A stretch of DNA of 24,485 nt from an uncultured Porphyromonas sp. (GCA_905372565.1 CAJPPK010000025.1:1-24485); one strand, 5' to 3'; shown: positions 7,902 to 17,063, counted from the first letter of the stretch. The notes: generated from the sequence alone by a model not told the origin. Made by a program: numbers and translations.

Positions 7902-10160
7902 CTATTTTAATGCAAGGATAAGTGTCGAGGGAAGCTGAGCGATGAGCTCTTCATGCTTGTCGAATGTCTCCAGCCAGTGATTGTAACTGACGATAACTAA
8001 GTCGTCTCCCTCGGGTAGAGAGGAGGATAAGTCGCTGATACGTTCCTCTTCAGAATGTAGTCGAAGGCTTTCATTCGTGATGGAGGTAGGTGCTAGGATG
8101 CGGAGGTGCGCTTGGTTATTCTCCGCCATCGTACGAGCGTAGGGCAGGAGGCGAAGCTCTTCCTGGGTCATTACATAGAGTAGGATCTGCTTCGGCGAGT
8201 CAAAGGCACGACTAAGGAGGATACCTACCGAGCAAGGAGCTTGCTTCACGAAGTAGGTCATCTTATCTCGTAGCATACTGTGGATGGATAGTAAGCTCTC
8301 AGTCGTGCGTACCGAGAAGGCTCCCATCCTACGACTAATCTGCTGACGAGCTGCGTGTGCTGCCTGATCTTCTTCTTCGGAGGATAGGCGAACACCAGTC
8401 CCTACGATGAGTAGATTATAGCGTTCGTCCGAGAGCTTGCTAAGGATCGTCCCCTCGACCTCATCGGCTACGAGATAATCGGTGGTTAAAGGCTGCTCCA
8501 AGGTGTTTGCTTCTTGGAGAATGGGGGCGAAGCTTGCTTGGAAATAGCTATCGGCTTCGATCGTATTGATATCCTTGTCGGTCGTGATATGTAGGGCGGT
8601 CACTTGGGGATGAGCTTCCCCACGACGAAGGAGCTGGTTGGTCATCCGAAGGAGGGTTGCTCCTGAGCTGGGACGACCGAAGGAGAGTAACACCTTTATC
8701 CCAGTCTGTTTGTCAAGCCCTTCGATACGATCACGACGACTTTCATGTAGGCGAATGATTGCATTGATCGCATGAATCATCGGCATCGTCATGACGGTGG
8801 TGATGACAGTCATGAGGACTAGTACGGTATAGATCGTAGGAGGTAGGATCTTCATCTCGTAGCCGATTCCGAGGACGACTAGCTCCATGAGGCCTCGGGT
8901 ATTCATCAGGGCACCTAGATAGATGCTCGACTTAGGGCTTTCACCAGAGATGCGAGCCGCAAAGTAGGTCCCTCCGACCTTGCCGACCACAGCGACGAGG
9001 GTGAATAGCCCGAGTAGGCTCCACATCTCAGGGCTGTCGATGAGCCCTAGCTCTGTCTGAAGTCCACTAGAGACAAAGAAGAGGGGGAGGAAGAGTAGGA
9101 GAGAGACGTCCTCGACCTTGTCGGTGACGATCTTTCTAAAGGAGATATCCTCGGGCATGACCAGGCCTAGCATGAAGGCACCGAAGAGGGCATGCATGCT
9201 TAATAGCTCTGTAATGTAGGAGGAGAGTAGGAGTAGGATGAAGATGACGCCGACGAGTCCGTGGCTAATGACCTCCGTATTGTTGTACACCTTACCTGCT
9301 ACTCGGAAGAGAGGACGGATGATCCCGAACATCACCAGTAGGTAGCCGATGAGGAAGAGGAGATTATACCCCGTGCTCAGTATGCTTCCACTCTGAGAGA
9401 TGGCGATGATCGCCGCGAGCATGAGCCAGGCTGATATGTCGCCAGCTGCAGCTGTCGAGAGGGAGAGCCTACCGAGGTTGGTGCGAAGAAGGTTATTTTC
9501 CTGGATGATACGAGCGAGCACGGGGAAGGCCGTGATGCTCATCGCGATGCCGATGAAGAGGGCAAATGGGGTGAAATCCGTATAGGAAGCTGCCTGATCG
9601 GTATAGATGGCGTAGCTTAACGGCAGGGAAAGGATAAAGGGAATAAATATCCCTGCATGGCTGATGATCAGGCTACTCTTGAGTCGCTTCTGTATGTCTC
9701 CTAGGCGGAGCTCCATCCCCACGGCAAACATGAAGAGGATAAGCCCGAAGTTACTTAAGAGCTGGATGTTGGATAGGCTCTCCGTGGGGAAGAGGGAGGT
9801 GAATAGCTCAGGAGATATTTTACCGAAGAGGGAGGGGCCAAGGAGTATCCCTGCGATGATTTCTCCGATGACTGCTGGCTGACGAAGCTTACGGAAGAGC
9901 CAGCCCATGAAGCGGGCTACGAGCAAGATCACGAGGATCTGTACGAGTAGAAGTCCGATGGTCGAGTGGACATGGTGAGAGACACTCTGCTGGAAGTCAA
10001 TCCATGCGGTATGGAGGGTGATCTCTCCTTGGCTGACAGGTCGGAGCGCTTCGGGGGTAAGCTCCTCCCCTAGGGAGAGGATGCCCCAGAGGGCAGCTAC
10101 CGAGAGCAGTAACATAAGGAAGTAAAAGACAAAGGGCATGAAGCCCCGTTGCTTCGGCAT
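7902..10160 (-). CDS. CPA2-family cation:proton antiporter with C-terminal UspA-like region
   Basis: This 752-residue inner-membrane protein has a leading hydrophobic segment (8-30), a periplasmic stretch, then about 12 transmembrane segments to residue 460. Family signatures include QPAVIGEIIAGILLGPSL (94-111), FMFAVGMEL, MSITAFPVLARI (207-218), a membrane Asp241 in AAAGDISAW, and ALMNTRGLMELVVL. Residues from about 490 to the end form a soluble alpha/beta region, with NLLIVGTG and CSVGILL resembling tandem universal-stress-type folds seen in CHX-like exchangers. It likely exchanges Na+ or K+ for H+. A single Asp at the core, not a DD pair, suggests electroneutral K+/H+ exchange, but that is an inference. 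It is first in a probable operon with glgB and prs. Confidence 0.9.
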   Translation of the reverse strand: MPKQRGFMPFVFYFLMLLLSVAALWGILSLGEELTPEALRPVSQGEITLHTAWIDFQQSVSHHVHSTIGLLLVQILVILLVARFMGWLFRKLRQPAVIGEIIAGILLGPSLFGKISPELFTSLFPTESLSNIQLLSNFGLILFMFAVGMELRLGDIQKRLKSSLIISHAGIFIPFILSLPLSYAIYTDQAASYTDFTPFALFIGIAMSITAFPVLARIIQENNLLRTNLGRLSLSTAAAGDISAWLMLAAIIAISQSGSILSTGYNLLFLIGYLLVMFGIIRPLFRVAGKVYNNTEVISHGLVGVIFILLLLSSYITELLSMHALFGAFMLGLVMPEDISFRKIVTDKVEDVSLLLFLPLFFVSSGLQTELGLIDSPEMWSLLGLFTLVAVVGKVGGTYFAARISGESPKSSIYLGALMNTRGLMELVVLGIGYEMKILPPTIYTVLVLMTVITTVMTMPMIHAINAIIRLHESRRDRIEGLDKQTGIKVLLSFGRPSSGATLLRMTNQLLRRGEAHPQVTALHITTDKDINTIEADSYFQASFAPILQEANTLEQPLTTDYLVADEVEGTILSKLSDERYNLLIVGTGVRLSSEEEDQAAHAARQQISRRMGAFSVRTTESLLSIHSMLRDKMTYFVKQAPCSVGILLSRAFDSPKQILLYVMTQEELRLLPYARTMAENNQAHLRILAPTSITNESLRLHSEEERISDLSSSLPEGDDLVIVSYNHWLETFDKHEELIAQLPSTLILALK

Positions 10161-10240
10161 GTCGTTTCGAACTATGTGTGGACTGAACTAGGACGTATAT
10201 CTATGGTGATACTTACGCTGTACTTACATCTTATTCCCCT

Positions 10241-10248
10241 CAAAGATA
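10241..10248 (-). promoter_or_regulatory. Candidate promoter (-7 box) of the antiporter-glgB-prs operon
   Basis: CAAAGATA on the plus strand reads TATCTTTG on the minus strand, an exact Bacteroidetes -7 box. It lies about 80 nt upstream of the antiporter ATG. No TTG is found at the expected -33 distance. Confidence 0.5.
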
Positions 10249-10361
10249 CAAATTCTTCAGAAAGCCTCATTAGTTCGCCAGCTAGTTGATCGGATGAGGA
10301 AGCATAGCAGAATAGCCCAAAAGAGACTCGTAAATAGGTCGTTTAGTACTCTTCTCAGTCC

Positions 10362-10640
10362 AGCTCGCCAGCGGGCTTTTGACCTTCATTGATAGGGCTT
10401 ATGTGAAGGGTGGAGTTGCCTTGGTGGAGGGGCAAATCGGCCTTGGCTTGGACTAAGGCCTATCTTTCTTCCGGCTAAGATCTACCTCTCCTTCATCTAA
10501 GGTAGACGTTCTTGAGAGAAGAGGTTGATCTTCATTTTTTCCTTGGTTAGAGCCTCCTAGGAGTGGAGGCTAGGATCATGATTCTGGAGGAATAAATCAT
10601 TTGATGAAGAGGTAAACACTTCCCTTGAAGGAAGGGAGAT
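10362..10640 (+). repeat. Diverged 22-bp tandem repeat array in the tamB upstream gap
   Basis: The 589-bp gap 10161-10749 has no credible gene. Within it, units recur in a fixed 22-bp phase from 10368 to 10632 (10368, 10390, 10412, 10434, 10456, 10478, 10500, 10522, 10544, 10567, 10588, 10610, 10632). The best units open with AGGCCTATCTT (10456), AGATCTACCTC (10478) and AGGTTGATCTT (10522). Others keep only AGG or a CTT nine bases in. Small perfect hairpins lie within it at 10416-10435, 10439-10460 and 10551-10571. A terminator-like stem followed by TTTT lies at 10362-10380. The array ends just before the tamB promoter. Confidence 0.6.
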
Positions 10641-10654
10641 ATGTCGTATCTTTG
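10625..10654 (+). promoter_or_regulatory. Promoter of tamB
   Basis: TTG at 10625-10627 and TATCTTTG at 10647-10654 are separated by 19 nt, matching the Bacteroidetes -33/-7 architecture. The start of transcription would be near 10661, giving a leader of about 89 nt. A 6-bp inverted repeat (10621-10626 with 10632-10637) overlaps the -33 element. Confidence 0.75.
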
Positions 10655-10665
10655 CAAGTACGTTT

Positions 10666-10716
10666 TTAAGAAGAACGGCGTTCTTAAGGTGTGGGGAAGA
10701 TCCCCCTTCCCGACAC
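10666..10716 (+). promoter_or_regulatory. Two consecutive hairpins in the tamB leader
   Basis: The first stem pairs TTAAGAA (10666-10672) with TTCTTAA (10681-10687). A competing register pairs AAGAAC (10671-10676) with GTTCTT (10680-10685). The second pairs 10689-10699 with 10706-10716, with one G:G mismatch in 11 pairs, around a 6-nt loop. Both lie just after the predicted transcript start. They could stabilise the mRNA, attenuate transcription or be a protein site; no known riboswitch was recognised. Confidence 0.5.
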
Positions 10717-10749
10717 ATTATATATAAGGTAGAGAAGCAGAGCAAGCGT

Positions 10750-13700
10750 ATGCGCTATTGGCAGACCAATCGATACTTCCTGAGGAGTTTGAAGATCGTG
10801 GCATGGATCGTAGCCACGTTCGTCGTCTTCTTCTACCTCCTCCCTCTTTTGCTCTTTCGTATTCCTGCGGTACAGCGTACGGCGGCCGGGAAGACGGCTG
10901 ATCTCCTAACTCAAGTCTTCGATACACCTGTCGAGCTCAAGCGTGTCGATCTGACGGGATGGACTGACCTCGAGGTACATCAGGTCTTGGTTCGTGATAG
11001 CCTACATCGGCCTATGCTCGTCGCAGACCGCTTGGTCGGGGGGCTATCCCTGCTTGATCTACTCTGGGACCAAGAGCTTCGTATCACCTCAGCTCGACTT
11101 TTCAAGGCGCAATTGACGCTTATTCGGGATCCGAAGACGGGACGCCTCAACATCCAGCATACCATAGATCACCTGAGCAAGCCGTCTTCTTCGAAGAAAT
11201 CCTTGCCAGTAGATATCAATAGCATCATCATCCGAGACATGCGCCTAAGCCTCCTAGAGCCTGGACGCAAGCCTATCTCCCTGACACAGCTATCGACCCG
11301 TATCCGACGCCTACGCTTCGCTCCTAAGTATATAGGCGGAGCGATCGATGAGCTTAGCTTTGACTCCAGTTTTGGTCTTCGTCTGAGCTCGCTGACAGCA
11401 CAGGTTGAGCTGATGGAGCAGCAGCTTACTCTCTCCAACCTCCAGCTGGCTTTACCCTCGAGCTCTGTCTCGCTTCCGCTGACGAAGCTCAATCTGAAGG
11501 GAAAAGATCTAGAGCTCATTCAGGAGCTAGAGGTCGGAGCTTCAGACATCGCTCCTCAAGATCTAGCCTTCCTACATCCCGCCCTTGGGAAGATGCAGGT
11601 TCCGCTACATCTACAGGCTAGCTATTGCCGAGAGGGGAAGCACGATGCTCAGCTGGAGCTAAGCCTTCGTCAGCCAGAGCGTCTCTTCGTCGAGGGGCAG
11701 GCTCGTGTGGTCTGGGATGGTCTGGGCAAGGTAAGGCAACTGAAAGTACCAGCTCTGGAGGTGGCTCTGAGGAGCACTCTCCTCTCCGAACTACAGCCAG
11801 CCCTCCCCGCATCACTTACCTCTGTCATCTCCGAGCTACAGCGCTCAAGCAAGATCGCCTACCAAGGGCAAGCCGACTACGTACCTGCTACGGGAATTAC
11901 TAGTCAGGGTAAGCTCTCGATGGATCAGGGGCGCTGGGACTATGAGCTACGAGCCTCTCTCGAGGGGCATCGTCTCTCTGGAGTACAGGGGAGGCTCTTA
12001 ACCCGGGACTTTGACGTCTCCCCTTGGATCGCAGCGAGTCATCTCCCTCTAGGGCATCTCTCCTCCCAGCTAGATCTCGATCTGAAAAATGCAACAGGTC
12101 AGCTTGAGGATTGGCAGGGGACAGCTTCGCTCCAGCTTCCCTGGGTCGAATATGATGGCGCTCGCCTACGTAATCTCTCGGCAAAGCTCACCCCAGTAGG
12201 CGCTAAGCGCCATCTGCTGGAGCTCGAAGTCGGAGATCCAGGCTTGATGCTTCAGGCTCGCGCTCAGACTTCCCTCTCGGCTAAGGGGCTTACCGATATG
12301 GCTCTGGAGGTGCAGCTTCGTCACTTAGATGGTGCTCAGTGGCGCTTTGTTCCTCAGCTAGGTAGCCAACGTTTAGCTTTAGGTGCTCGTCTTCGTCTGA
12401 GTTCGTTTGACATTGATCGAGGGCAGGGGGAGCTTGTCTTGGATCACGCTACCTTGGAGTCTGCCGATCGCTCGCTGAATCTGGAGAATCTCACCCTGCG
12501 TTTCTCTGGATCACCTGAGACTGGGCGAATCCTTAGCCTGCGCTCGCCCTACGTGACGACACAGCTGAGTGGACATTTTACCATAGCTCAACTTCTCCCA
12601 GATCTAAAGAAAACACTCTATCACCACTATCCCTCGCTAGCGCCAGCTACGATGACCAAGGAGCAGGGGCATTCCCGATCGGACTGGGAGCTAGCTCTCC
12701 AGCTCCATCGACTGCCGGAGTCTTGGCAGCAAGTACTACACCTTCCTTTGGGGCTGGAGCAGGGCGTCGATCTACGTGCTAATTATATAGGTAGCACTCA
12801 TGCACTGCATCTAGAAGCTGATGCCCCCAGTCTTCGTCTCCAAGGCAATCGCTTGCATATGGCTCAGCTAGCCTTCTCGGATGGAGAGCTACAGGTGCGT
12901 GGTAACCTCCAGCTAGCTAGCGGTACTGAGGTGCGAGGCTTCAGCCTGCAGGCTCATACCTCTCCCGATAGTATCCATGCCGAGATTGGGCTAGGACGAG
13001 ATAGCTTGGATCGTGCTAATGGCTACCTACGTCTGGGAGCTCGCCTATCGCCTCACTTCACAGAGACGGGTCATCGTAAGGGGGTAGGTGTCGTCTTGAA
13101 CCTCTCTCCCTCTGAGATTCGCATTCTCAATGACCGTTGGCAGATCGCTCCAGCACAGGTATCCTATGCCGGTGGAGCACTCCATGTCCAAGGCTTAGAT
13201 CTAGCCTCAGCAGAGCGACGAGTCAGCGTCAGTGGTGCACTCACGCCTCGTCCCGAAGATCACCTTAATGTAGCTCTGAAGAAGATTAACCTTCGCTATA
13301 TCCTAAGTGCTATCGGTGTTGGCTTTGACCTTGTCGATACAGAGCTTACTGGTCAAGGTCAGGCTCGCCTTCTGGCAGGCAAGGTCCTGGCATCAGCAGC
13401 GGTAACCTCTCCTTCCCTCTTCGTTAAGGGGGTAGATGCAGGGCATCTTCAGGCCGATCTTAGCTTTGATAGTGGCGATGGTCGCATCCTTCTCTCCGCC
13501 AAGGTCGATCAGCCTCAAGGCGGACATGCGGATGTCTCGGGCTATATCCGCCCTGCCAATGGAGCTGGGATTGATCTTCTCTTCGATGCGGATACGCTCC
13601 AGGCTGGCTTTGTGGCGCCCTTTATGGATACGCTCTTTGATCGTGTAGATGGTCGAGCTACCGGGAAGGTACGTCTATTTGGTGTCTTCGAGGAGGGAGT

Positions 13701-15216
13701 GACGATCGAGGGAGATGCAGACGTCAGTGACGGCATTATCGGAGTAAGGCTTCTGGGGACGAGCTACCGCTTCTCTCGTCGTTTATCCTTTACCCCAACT
13801 TCTATTCGCTTTGACAAAATCCCCGTGATGGATGACGAAGGGCATCAGGGAGTGCTGGACGGCGTGATCCGTCATCGCTTCTTCGATCAGTTCGACCTAG
13901 ACATTACGGCCAGCGAACTTCGAGGAATGAAGGTGCTCGAGACTACGACGAAGCAGAGCTTACCCTTCTTTGGTAAGGCTTATGGTTCAGGGACTGCAAA
14001 GCTAAAGGGGAAGCTCCCGAAGCTGCTCTTTGATGTCGATCTGCGTAGTGATGCAGGGACTAACCTGACACTGGACTTCAATGCCACGGGAGTGCGTAAG
14101 GAGGAGCGTCTCTTCTCCTTCAAGTCGCTTCGTGATGAGCAGCCTGATAGCTTGGTGACGACAGTCTCATCCTCTTCCGAGGTACACAAGGATGCCGAGA
14201 CAGAGCTAACCATGCATCTCGCTTTGCGTGTTACTCCGGATGCTCGCCTAGCTCTTCGTTTGGGCTCACAGACGATCCCGAATGAGGTGACAGCTCGCTG
14301 TGAGGGCAATCTCACGATCGACGTCCCTCACTTTGGTGCTCCTACGACCTATGGGACGCTATCGCTACGAGAAGGAACCTATATCTTCAACTTCGAAGAG
14401 CTGACTCGCAAACGCTTCACACTACTTGAGGGAGGACGTTTGGACTTCCGTGGTGATCCGCTAGCAGCCCTTATTGATCTAAGAGCAGTGCATGCCTTAA
14501 CAGCAAATATTGCTGACCTAGATGCCGGGCTATCTACTTTGGCTCAGCGGACGACGATGCCTGTGAATTGCCTTATCCATCTAGGTGGAGTTATCTCGAA
14601 GCCTGATATTACGCTGGGTATCGAACTCTCCGGAGCAGAGCCTGAGCTAGAGCGTCGAGTACAATCCCTGCTCTCTACAGAGGATGAGCGTAATCGACAG
14701 TTCCTCTACCTAATGGCATTGGGGAAATTCTACACACCAGAGAATCGCCGTAATACGGTCGCTGTGTCAAATAGCCTAACCTCTTTCGCTGCCTCGACGC
14801 TCTCTGACCAGCTGAATCGTGTGCTCGGCAGTCTTTCTCGCTCTGTCCAGCTGGGGACAAACTTCCGTACAAATAATACGGCCTTTGAGGATACAGATAT
14901 CGAACTGCTCTTCTCTAGTAGCTGGATGGGGGATCGTCTCTTGATTAATGGTAACGTTGGCTACCATGATAACCCCTTCCTATCGGGGAAATATATTGGT
15001 GAGTTTGATCTAGAGTATAAGCTTAATGCCTCGGGGACACTACGTCTGAAGGGCTATAGCCACTACAATAATATGTATCAGTACCTCCGCCAGTCGCTGA
15101 CGACTCAGGGCTTGGGATTCATGTTCCAGCGCCGATTCGACTCTCTACAGGAGCTATTCACTCCACAGCGTAAGCGGAAAAAGAGTACATTTGCTACAGA
15201 GAATTCACATCACTAA
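10750..15216 (+). CDS. tamB: TamB-family translocation/assembly module protein (DUF490)
   Basis: This 1488-residue envelope protein has one N-terminal membrane anchor (about residues 14-36) followed by a very long beta-rich periplasmic body. The body begins AsmA-like (TADLLTQVFDTPVELKRVDL). It ends in the TamB/DUF490 domain, with YGTLSLREGTYIFNFEEL, RFTLLEGGRLDFRGDP and DRLLINGNVGYHDN. Family members bridge the inner and outer membranes and are implicated in outer-membrane protein assembly and phospholipid transport. No TamA/Omp85 partner is in the window. In many Bacteroidetes tamB occurs without an adjacent tamA. It has its own promoter and a structured leader. Malate dehydrogenase starts 21 nt downstream. 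Confidence 0.9.
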   Translation: MRYWQTNRYFLRSLKIVAWIVATFVVFFYLLPLLLFRIPAVQRTAAGKTADLLTQVFDTPVELKRVDLTGWTDLEVHQVLVRDSLHRPMLVADRLVGGLSLLDLLWDQELRITSARLFKAQLTLIRDPKTGRLNIQHTIDHLSKPSSSKKSLPVDINSIIIRDMRLSLLEPGRKPISLTQLSTRIRRLRFAPKYIGGAIDELSFDSSFGLRLSSLTAQVELMEQQLTLSNLQLALPSSSVSLPLTKLNLKGKDLELIQELEVGASDIAPQDLAFLHPALGKMQVPLHLQASYCREGKHDAQLELSLRQPERLFVEGQARVVWDGLGKVRQLKVPALEVALRSTLLSELQPALPASLTSVISELQRSSKIAYQGQADYVPATGITSQGKLSMDQGRWDYELRASLEGHRLSGVQGRLLTRDFDVSPWIAASHLPLGHLSSQLDLDLKNATGQLEDWQGTASLQLPWVEYDGARLRNLSAKLTPVGAKRHLLELEVGDPGLMLQARAQTSLSAKGLTDMALEVQLRHLDGAQWRFVPQLGSQRLALGARLRLSSFDIDRGQGELVLDHATLESADRSLNLENLTLRFSGSPETGRILSLRSPYVTTQLSGHFTIAQLLPDLKKTLYHHYPSLAPATMTKEQGHSRSDWELALQLHRLPESWQQVLHLPLGLEQGVDLRANYIGSTHALHLEADAPSLRLQGNRLHMAQLAFSDGELQVRGNLQLASGTEVRGFSLQAHTSPDSIHAEIGLGRDSLDRANGYLRLGARLSPHFTETGHRKGVGVVLNLSPSEIRILNDRWQIAPAQVSYAGGALHVQGLDLASAERRVSVSGALTPRPEDHLNVALKKINLRYILSAIGVGFDLVDTELTGQGQARLLAGKVLASAAVTSPSLFVKGVDAGHLQADLSFDSGDGRILLSAKVDQPQGGHADVSGYIRPANGAGIDLLFDADTLQAGFVAPFMDTLFDRVDGRATGKVRLFGVFEEGVTIEGDADVSDGIIGVRLLGTSYRFSRRLSFTPTSIRFDKIPVMDDEGHQGVLDGVIRHRFFDQFDLDITASELRGMKVLETTTKQSLPFFGKAYGSGTAKLKGKLPKLLFDVDLRSDAGTNLTLDFNATGVRKEERLFSFKSLRDEQPDSLVTTVSSSSEVHKDAETELTMHLALRVTPDARLALRLGSQTIPNEVTARCEGNLTIDVPHFGAPTTYGTLSLREGTYIFNFEELTRKRFTLLEGGRLDFRGDPLAALIDLRAVHALTANIADLDAGLSTLAQRTTMPVNCLIHLGGVISKPDITLGIELSGAEPELERRVQSLLSTEDERNRQFLYLMALGKFYTPENRRNTVAVSNSLTSFAASTLSDQLNRVLGSLSRSVQLGTNFRTNNTAFEDTDIELLFSSSWMGDRLLINGNVGYHDNPFLSGKYIGEFDLEYKLNASGTLRLKGYSHYNNMYQYLRQSLTTQGLGFMFQRRFDSLQELFTPQRKRKKSTFATENSHH
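15186..15193 (+). promoter_or_regulatory. Candidate internal promoter for mdh inside the tamB end
   Basis: TACATTTG matches TAnnTTTG within the last codons of tamB and would give a leader of about 38 nt before the mdh ATG. No -33 TTG is at the right spacing. A separate promoter would let a major metabolic enzyme be expressed independently of tamB. Confidence 0.3.
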
Positions 15217-15237
15217 TCTCAAATACACAAGTTACGT

Positions 15238-16239
15238 ATGAGCTTTCTCACTCAAGACAAGCTAACGATCATCGGCGCAGCTGGTATGATCGGATCCAAC
15301 ATGGCTCAGACTGCTGCCATGATGGCACTCACCCCCAATATCTGTCTCTATGACCCCTTCCCAACAGGGCTCGAAGGTGTCGCTGAAGAGATCCGTCACT
15401 GTGGTTTCGAAGGTCTGAACCTTACCTTCACCTCTGACATCAAGGAAGCTCTTTCGGGAGCCAAGTACATCGTATCCTCTGGTGGTGCACCTCGTAAGGA
15501 TGGTATGACCCGTGAGGATCTACTTAAGGGTAACGCGGAGATCGCTGCTCAGCTAGGTAAGGACATCAAGGCTTATTGCCCAGATGTTCGCCATGTCGTC
15601 ATCATTTTCAACCCTGCTGACATCACGGGACTCGTGACTCTCCTGCATTCAGGGCTTCGTCCTGAGCAGGTAACTACGCTCGCTGCTCTTGACTCTACTC
15701 GTCTGCAGAGCGAACTAGCTAAGCACTTTGGTGTCGCTCAGAGTGAAGTCGTCGGAGCACGTACTTATGGTGGTCATGGTGAAGCTATGGCTGTCTTCTC
15801 TAGTGGAGCAACGATTGCGGGCAAGCCTCTATCCGAACTTATCGGCACGGACAAGCTTCCTGAAGCGACATGGGAAGAGATCAAGACCCGTGTAACTAAG
15901 GGTGGAGCGAATATCATTAAGCTTCGTGGTCGCTCTTCGTTCCAGAGCCCAGCCTATGTCTCGATCGAGATGATTCGTGCAGCTATGGGAGGCGCTCCTT
16001 TCCGTTGGCCTGCAGGGTGCTACGTTAACCTCCCAGGGATGGATCACGTAGTGATGGGTATGGAAACCGTCCTCGATAAGGATGGCGTCCACTACAGCCA
16101 CGAACTAAAGGGTACCGAAGCAGAGATCGCAGCACTCAAGAAGAGCTATGAGCACCTCGTCGTTATGCGTGATGAGGTCATCTCTCTAGGGGTTATCCCA
16201 CCAGTCGCTGAGTGGTCAAAGGTGAACCCTAACCTCTAA
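15238..16239 (+). CDS. mdh: NAD-dependent malate dehydrogenase
   Basis: The cytosolic enzyme interconverts malate and oxaloacetate. At 333 residues it matches the LDH/MDH superfamily. It has the dinucleotide loop GAAGMIGS (13-20), Asp39 at the end of beta-2 (NAD preference), the substrate-loop arginines Arg86 and Arg92 in APRKDGMTRED, Asn125 in FNPAD, Asp152 and Arg155 in LDSTRLQ, and catalytic His180 in YGGHGEAM. The variant sequence is typical of the Bacteroidales form. In such anaerobes it feeds the reductive branch toward fumarate and succinate. It follows tamB closely and ends at a strong terminator. Confidence 0.94.
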   Translation: MSFLTQDKLTIIGAAGMIGSNMAQTAAMMALTPNICLYDPFPTGLEGVAEEIRHCGFEGLNLTFTSDIKEALSGAKYIVSSGGAPRKDGMTREDLLKGNAEIAAQLGKDIKAYCPDVRHVVIIFNPADITGLVTLLHSGLRPEQVTTLAALDSTRLQSELAKHFGVAQSEVVGARTYGGHGEAMAVFSSGATIAGKPLSELIGTDKLPEATWEEIKTRVTKGGANIIKLRGRSSFQSPAYVSIEMIRAAMGGAPFRWPAGCYVNLPGMDHVVMGMETVLDKDGVHYSHELKGTEAEIAALKKSYEHLVVMRDEVISLGVIPPVAEWSKVNPNL

Positions 16240-16269
16240 GCCCGCTTTAAGTCAAGCGACTTAAGCTAA

Positions 16270-16312
16270 GGAGGCGCAAGTGAAAGCTCTTCACTTGCGC
16301 CTCCGTTCGTTT
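16270..16312 (+). terminator. Intrinsic terminator after mdh
   Basis: A perfect 15-bp GC-rich stem (16270-16284 with 16290-16304) closes a 5-nt loop and is followed by GTTCGTTT. It lies 30 nt after the mdh stop. Confidence 0.9.
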
Positions 16313-16391
16313 ATCTGCTAGCAGTCAGATGCTGTCTCAATCTCCTAGCTTGCTTAAGCCTTGGTGCTGTCCAGATCTATCTACTATCTAG

Positions 16392-16433
16392 AAAAGTAGT
16401 GGCGAGATCTCCCGCAAGGGAAATCTCGCCACT
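16392..16433 (-). terminator. Intrinsic terminator of the minus-strand barrel gene
   Basis: A 16-bp stem with one mismatch (16398-16413 with 16418-16433) closes a GCAA tetraloop. On the minus strand it is followed by ACTTTTC. It lies just past the stop of the 16467-16997 gene. Confidence 0.88.
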
Positions 16434-16466
16434 TAGCTTGATACTTCGTCGCTGAGGACGGAGGCC

Positions 16467-16997
16467 TTAGAGCTTGAAGGTTACACCAACGTCAGCGTAA
16501 GCATTGGAGAAGCCAAGCTCAGCGAAGGCACCGACCTTAGGTGTGAAGAAGTAGCGTGCCCCGAGGTAACCTCCGAGAGCGATTCCAGAAGAGCCTGCAC
16601 TGCCACTGATGATGTTGTCGCTCTTCCAGTTGACGCGTGCATGGCGATACTCAAGGAGAAGACCTGCATAAGTGTCGAGCTTGTCTACGAACTGATAGTG
16701 GAATGCACCACGTGCACCGATAATACCATAGTGCGTCGTAACGTAGTCGTTGAACGATCCCGTATAGCAGAGAAGACCCCCGACAGAGATAGATCCGTTG
16801 TTACCATTGATAAGACGGTCTGCTACACCAAAGTCAAGGCTTGCGGTGATGGGGGGGATGGTCGTGCCAGAGATGGTAGAACCAAGACCGATACCGATGT
16901 TAAGTGCCTTGTCTCCCTTGCCGAAGACTTCCTGTGCTTGTGCTGCTCCTGCTATGCCGGCGAAGAGGAGAGCAACTGCGAGTACTTTCTTGAACAT
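16467..16997 (-). CDS. Small outer-membrane beta-barrel protein
   Basis: The 176-residue product begins MFKKVLAVALLFAGIAGAAQA, a signal peptide with a likely cut after Ala21. The mature part alternates polar and hydrophobic residues and is rich in Gly and aromatics (NIGIGLGSTI, IGARGAFHYQF, LGGYLGARYFF, AFAELGFSNAYADVGVTFKL). It ends in an aromatic and hydrophobic strand, as outer-membrane proteins do. The size suggests an eight-stranded barrel like OmpX/OmpW-type or PF13568 proteins. No precise family or ligand is recognised. It is monocistronic, with a -7 box at 17056-17063 and its own terminator. Confidence 0.78.
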   Translation of the reverse strand: MFKKVLAVALLFAGIAGAAQAQEVFGKGDKALNIGIGLGSTISGTTIPPITASLDFGVADRLINGNNGSISVGGLLCYTGSFNDYVTTHYGIIGARGAFHYQFVDKLDTYAGLLLEYRHARVNWKSDNIISGSAGSSGIALGGYLGARYFFTPKVGAFAELGFSNAYADVGVTFKL

Positions 16998-17055
16998 ACT
17001 GCTTTGTTAATAAATAGTGCTAGAACTATGGTGGAAAACAACCACCTTGACTGCT

Positions 17056-17063
17056 CAAAGATA
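17056..17063 (-). promoter_or_regulatory. Candidate promoter (-7 box) of the barrel gene
   Basis: CAAAGATA reads TATCTTTG on the minus strand, the same -7 octamer seen upstream of tamB, the antiporter and the LRR-like gene. It lies about 60 nt before the ATG. The -33 element is not clear. Confidence 0.55.

Noticed and set aside
10362..10380. Stand-alone terminator or small RNA end
   Set aside because: The 6-bp stem with TTTT looks terminator-like, but no transcript start or gene precedes it on the plus strand, and it lies inside the repeat zone.
10557..10745. 62-residue minus-strand reading frame in the tamB upstream gap
   Set aside because: It covers the tamB promoter and leader hairpins and looks like chance reading of repeats.
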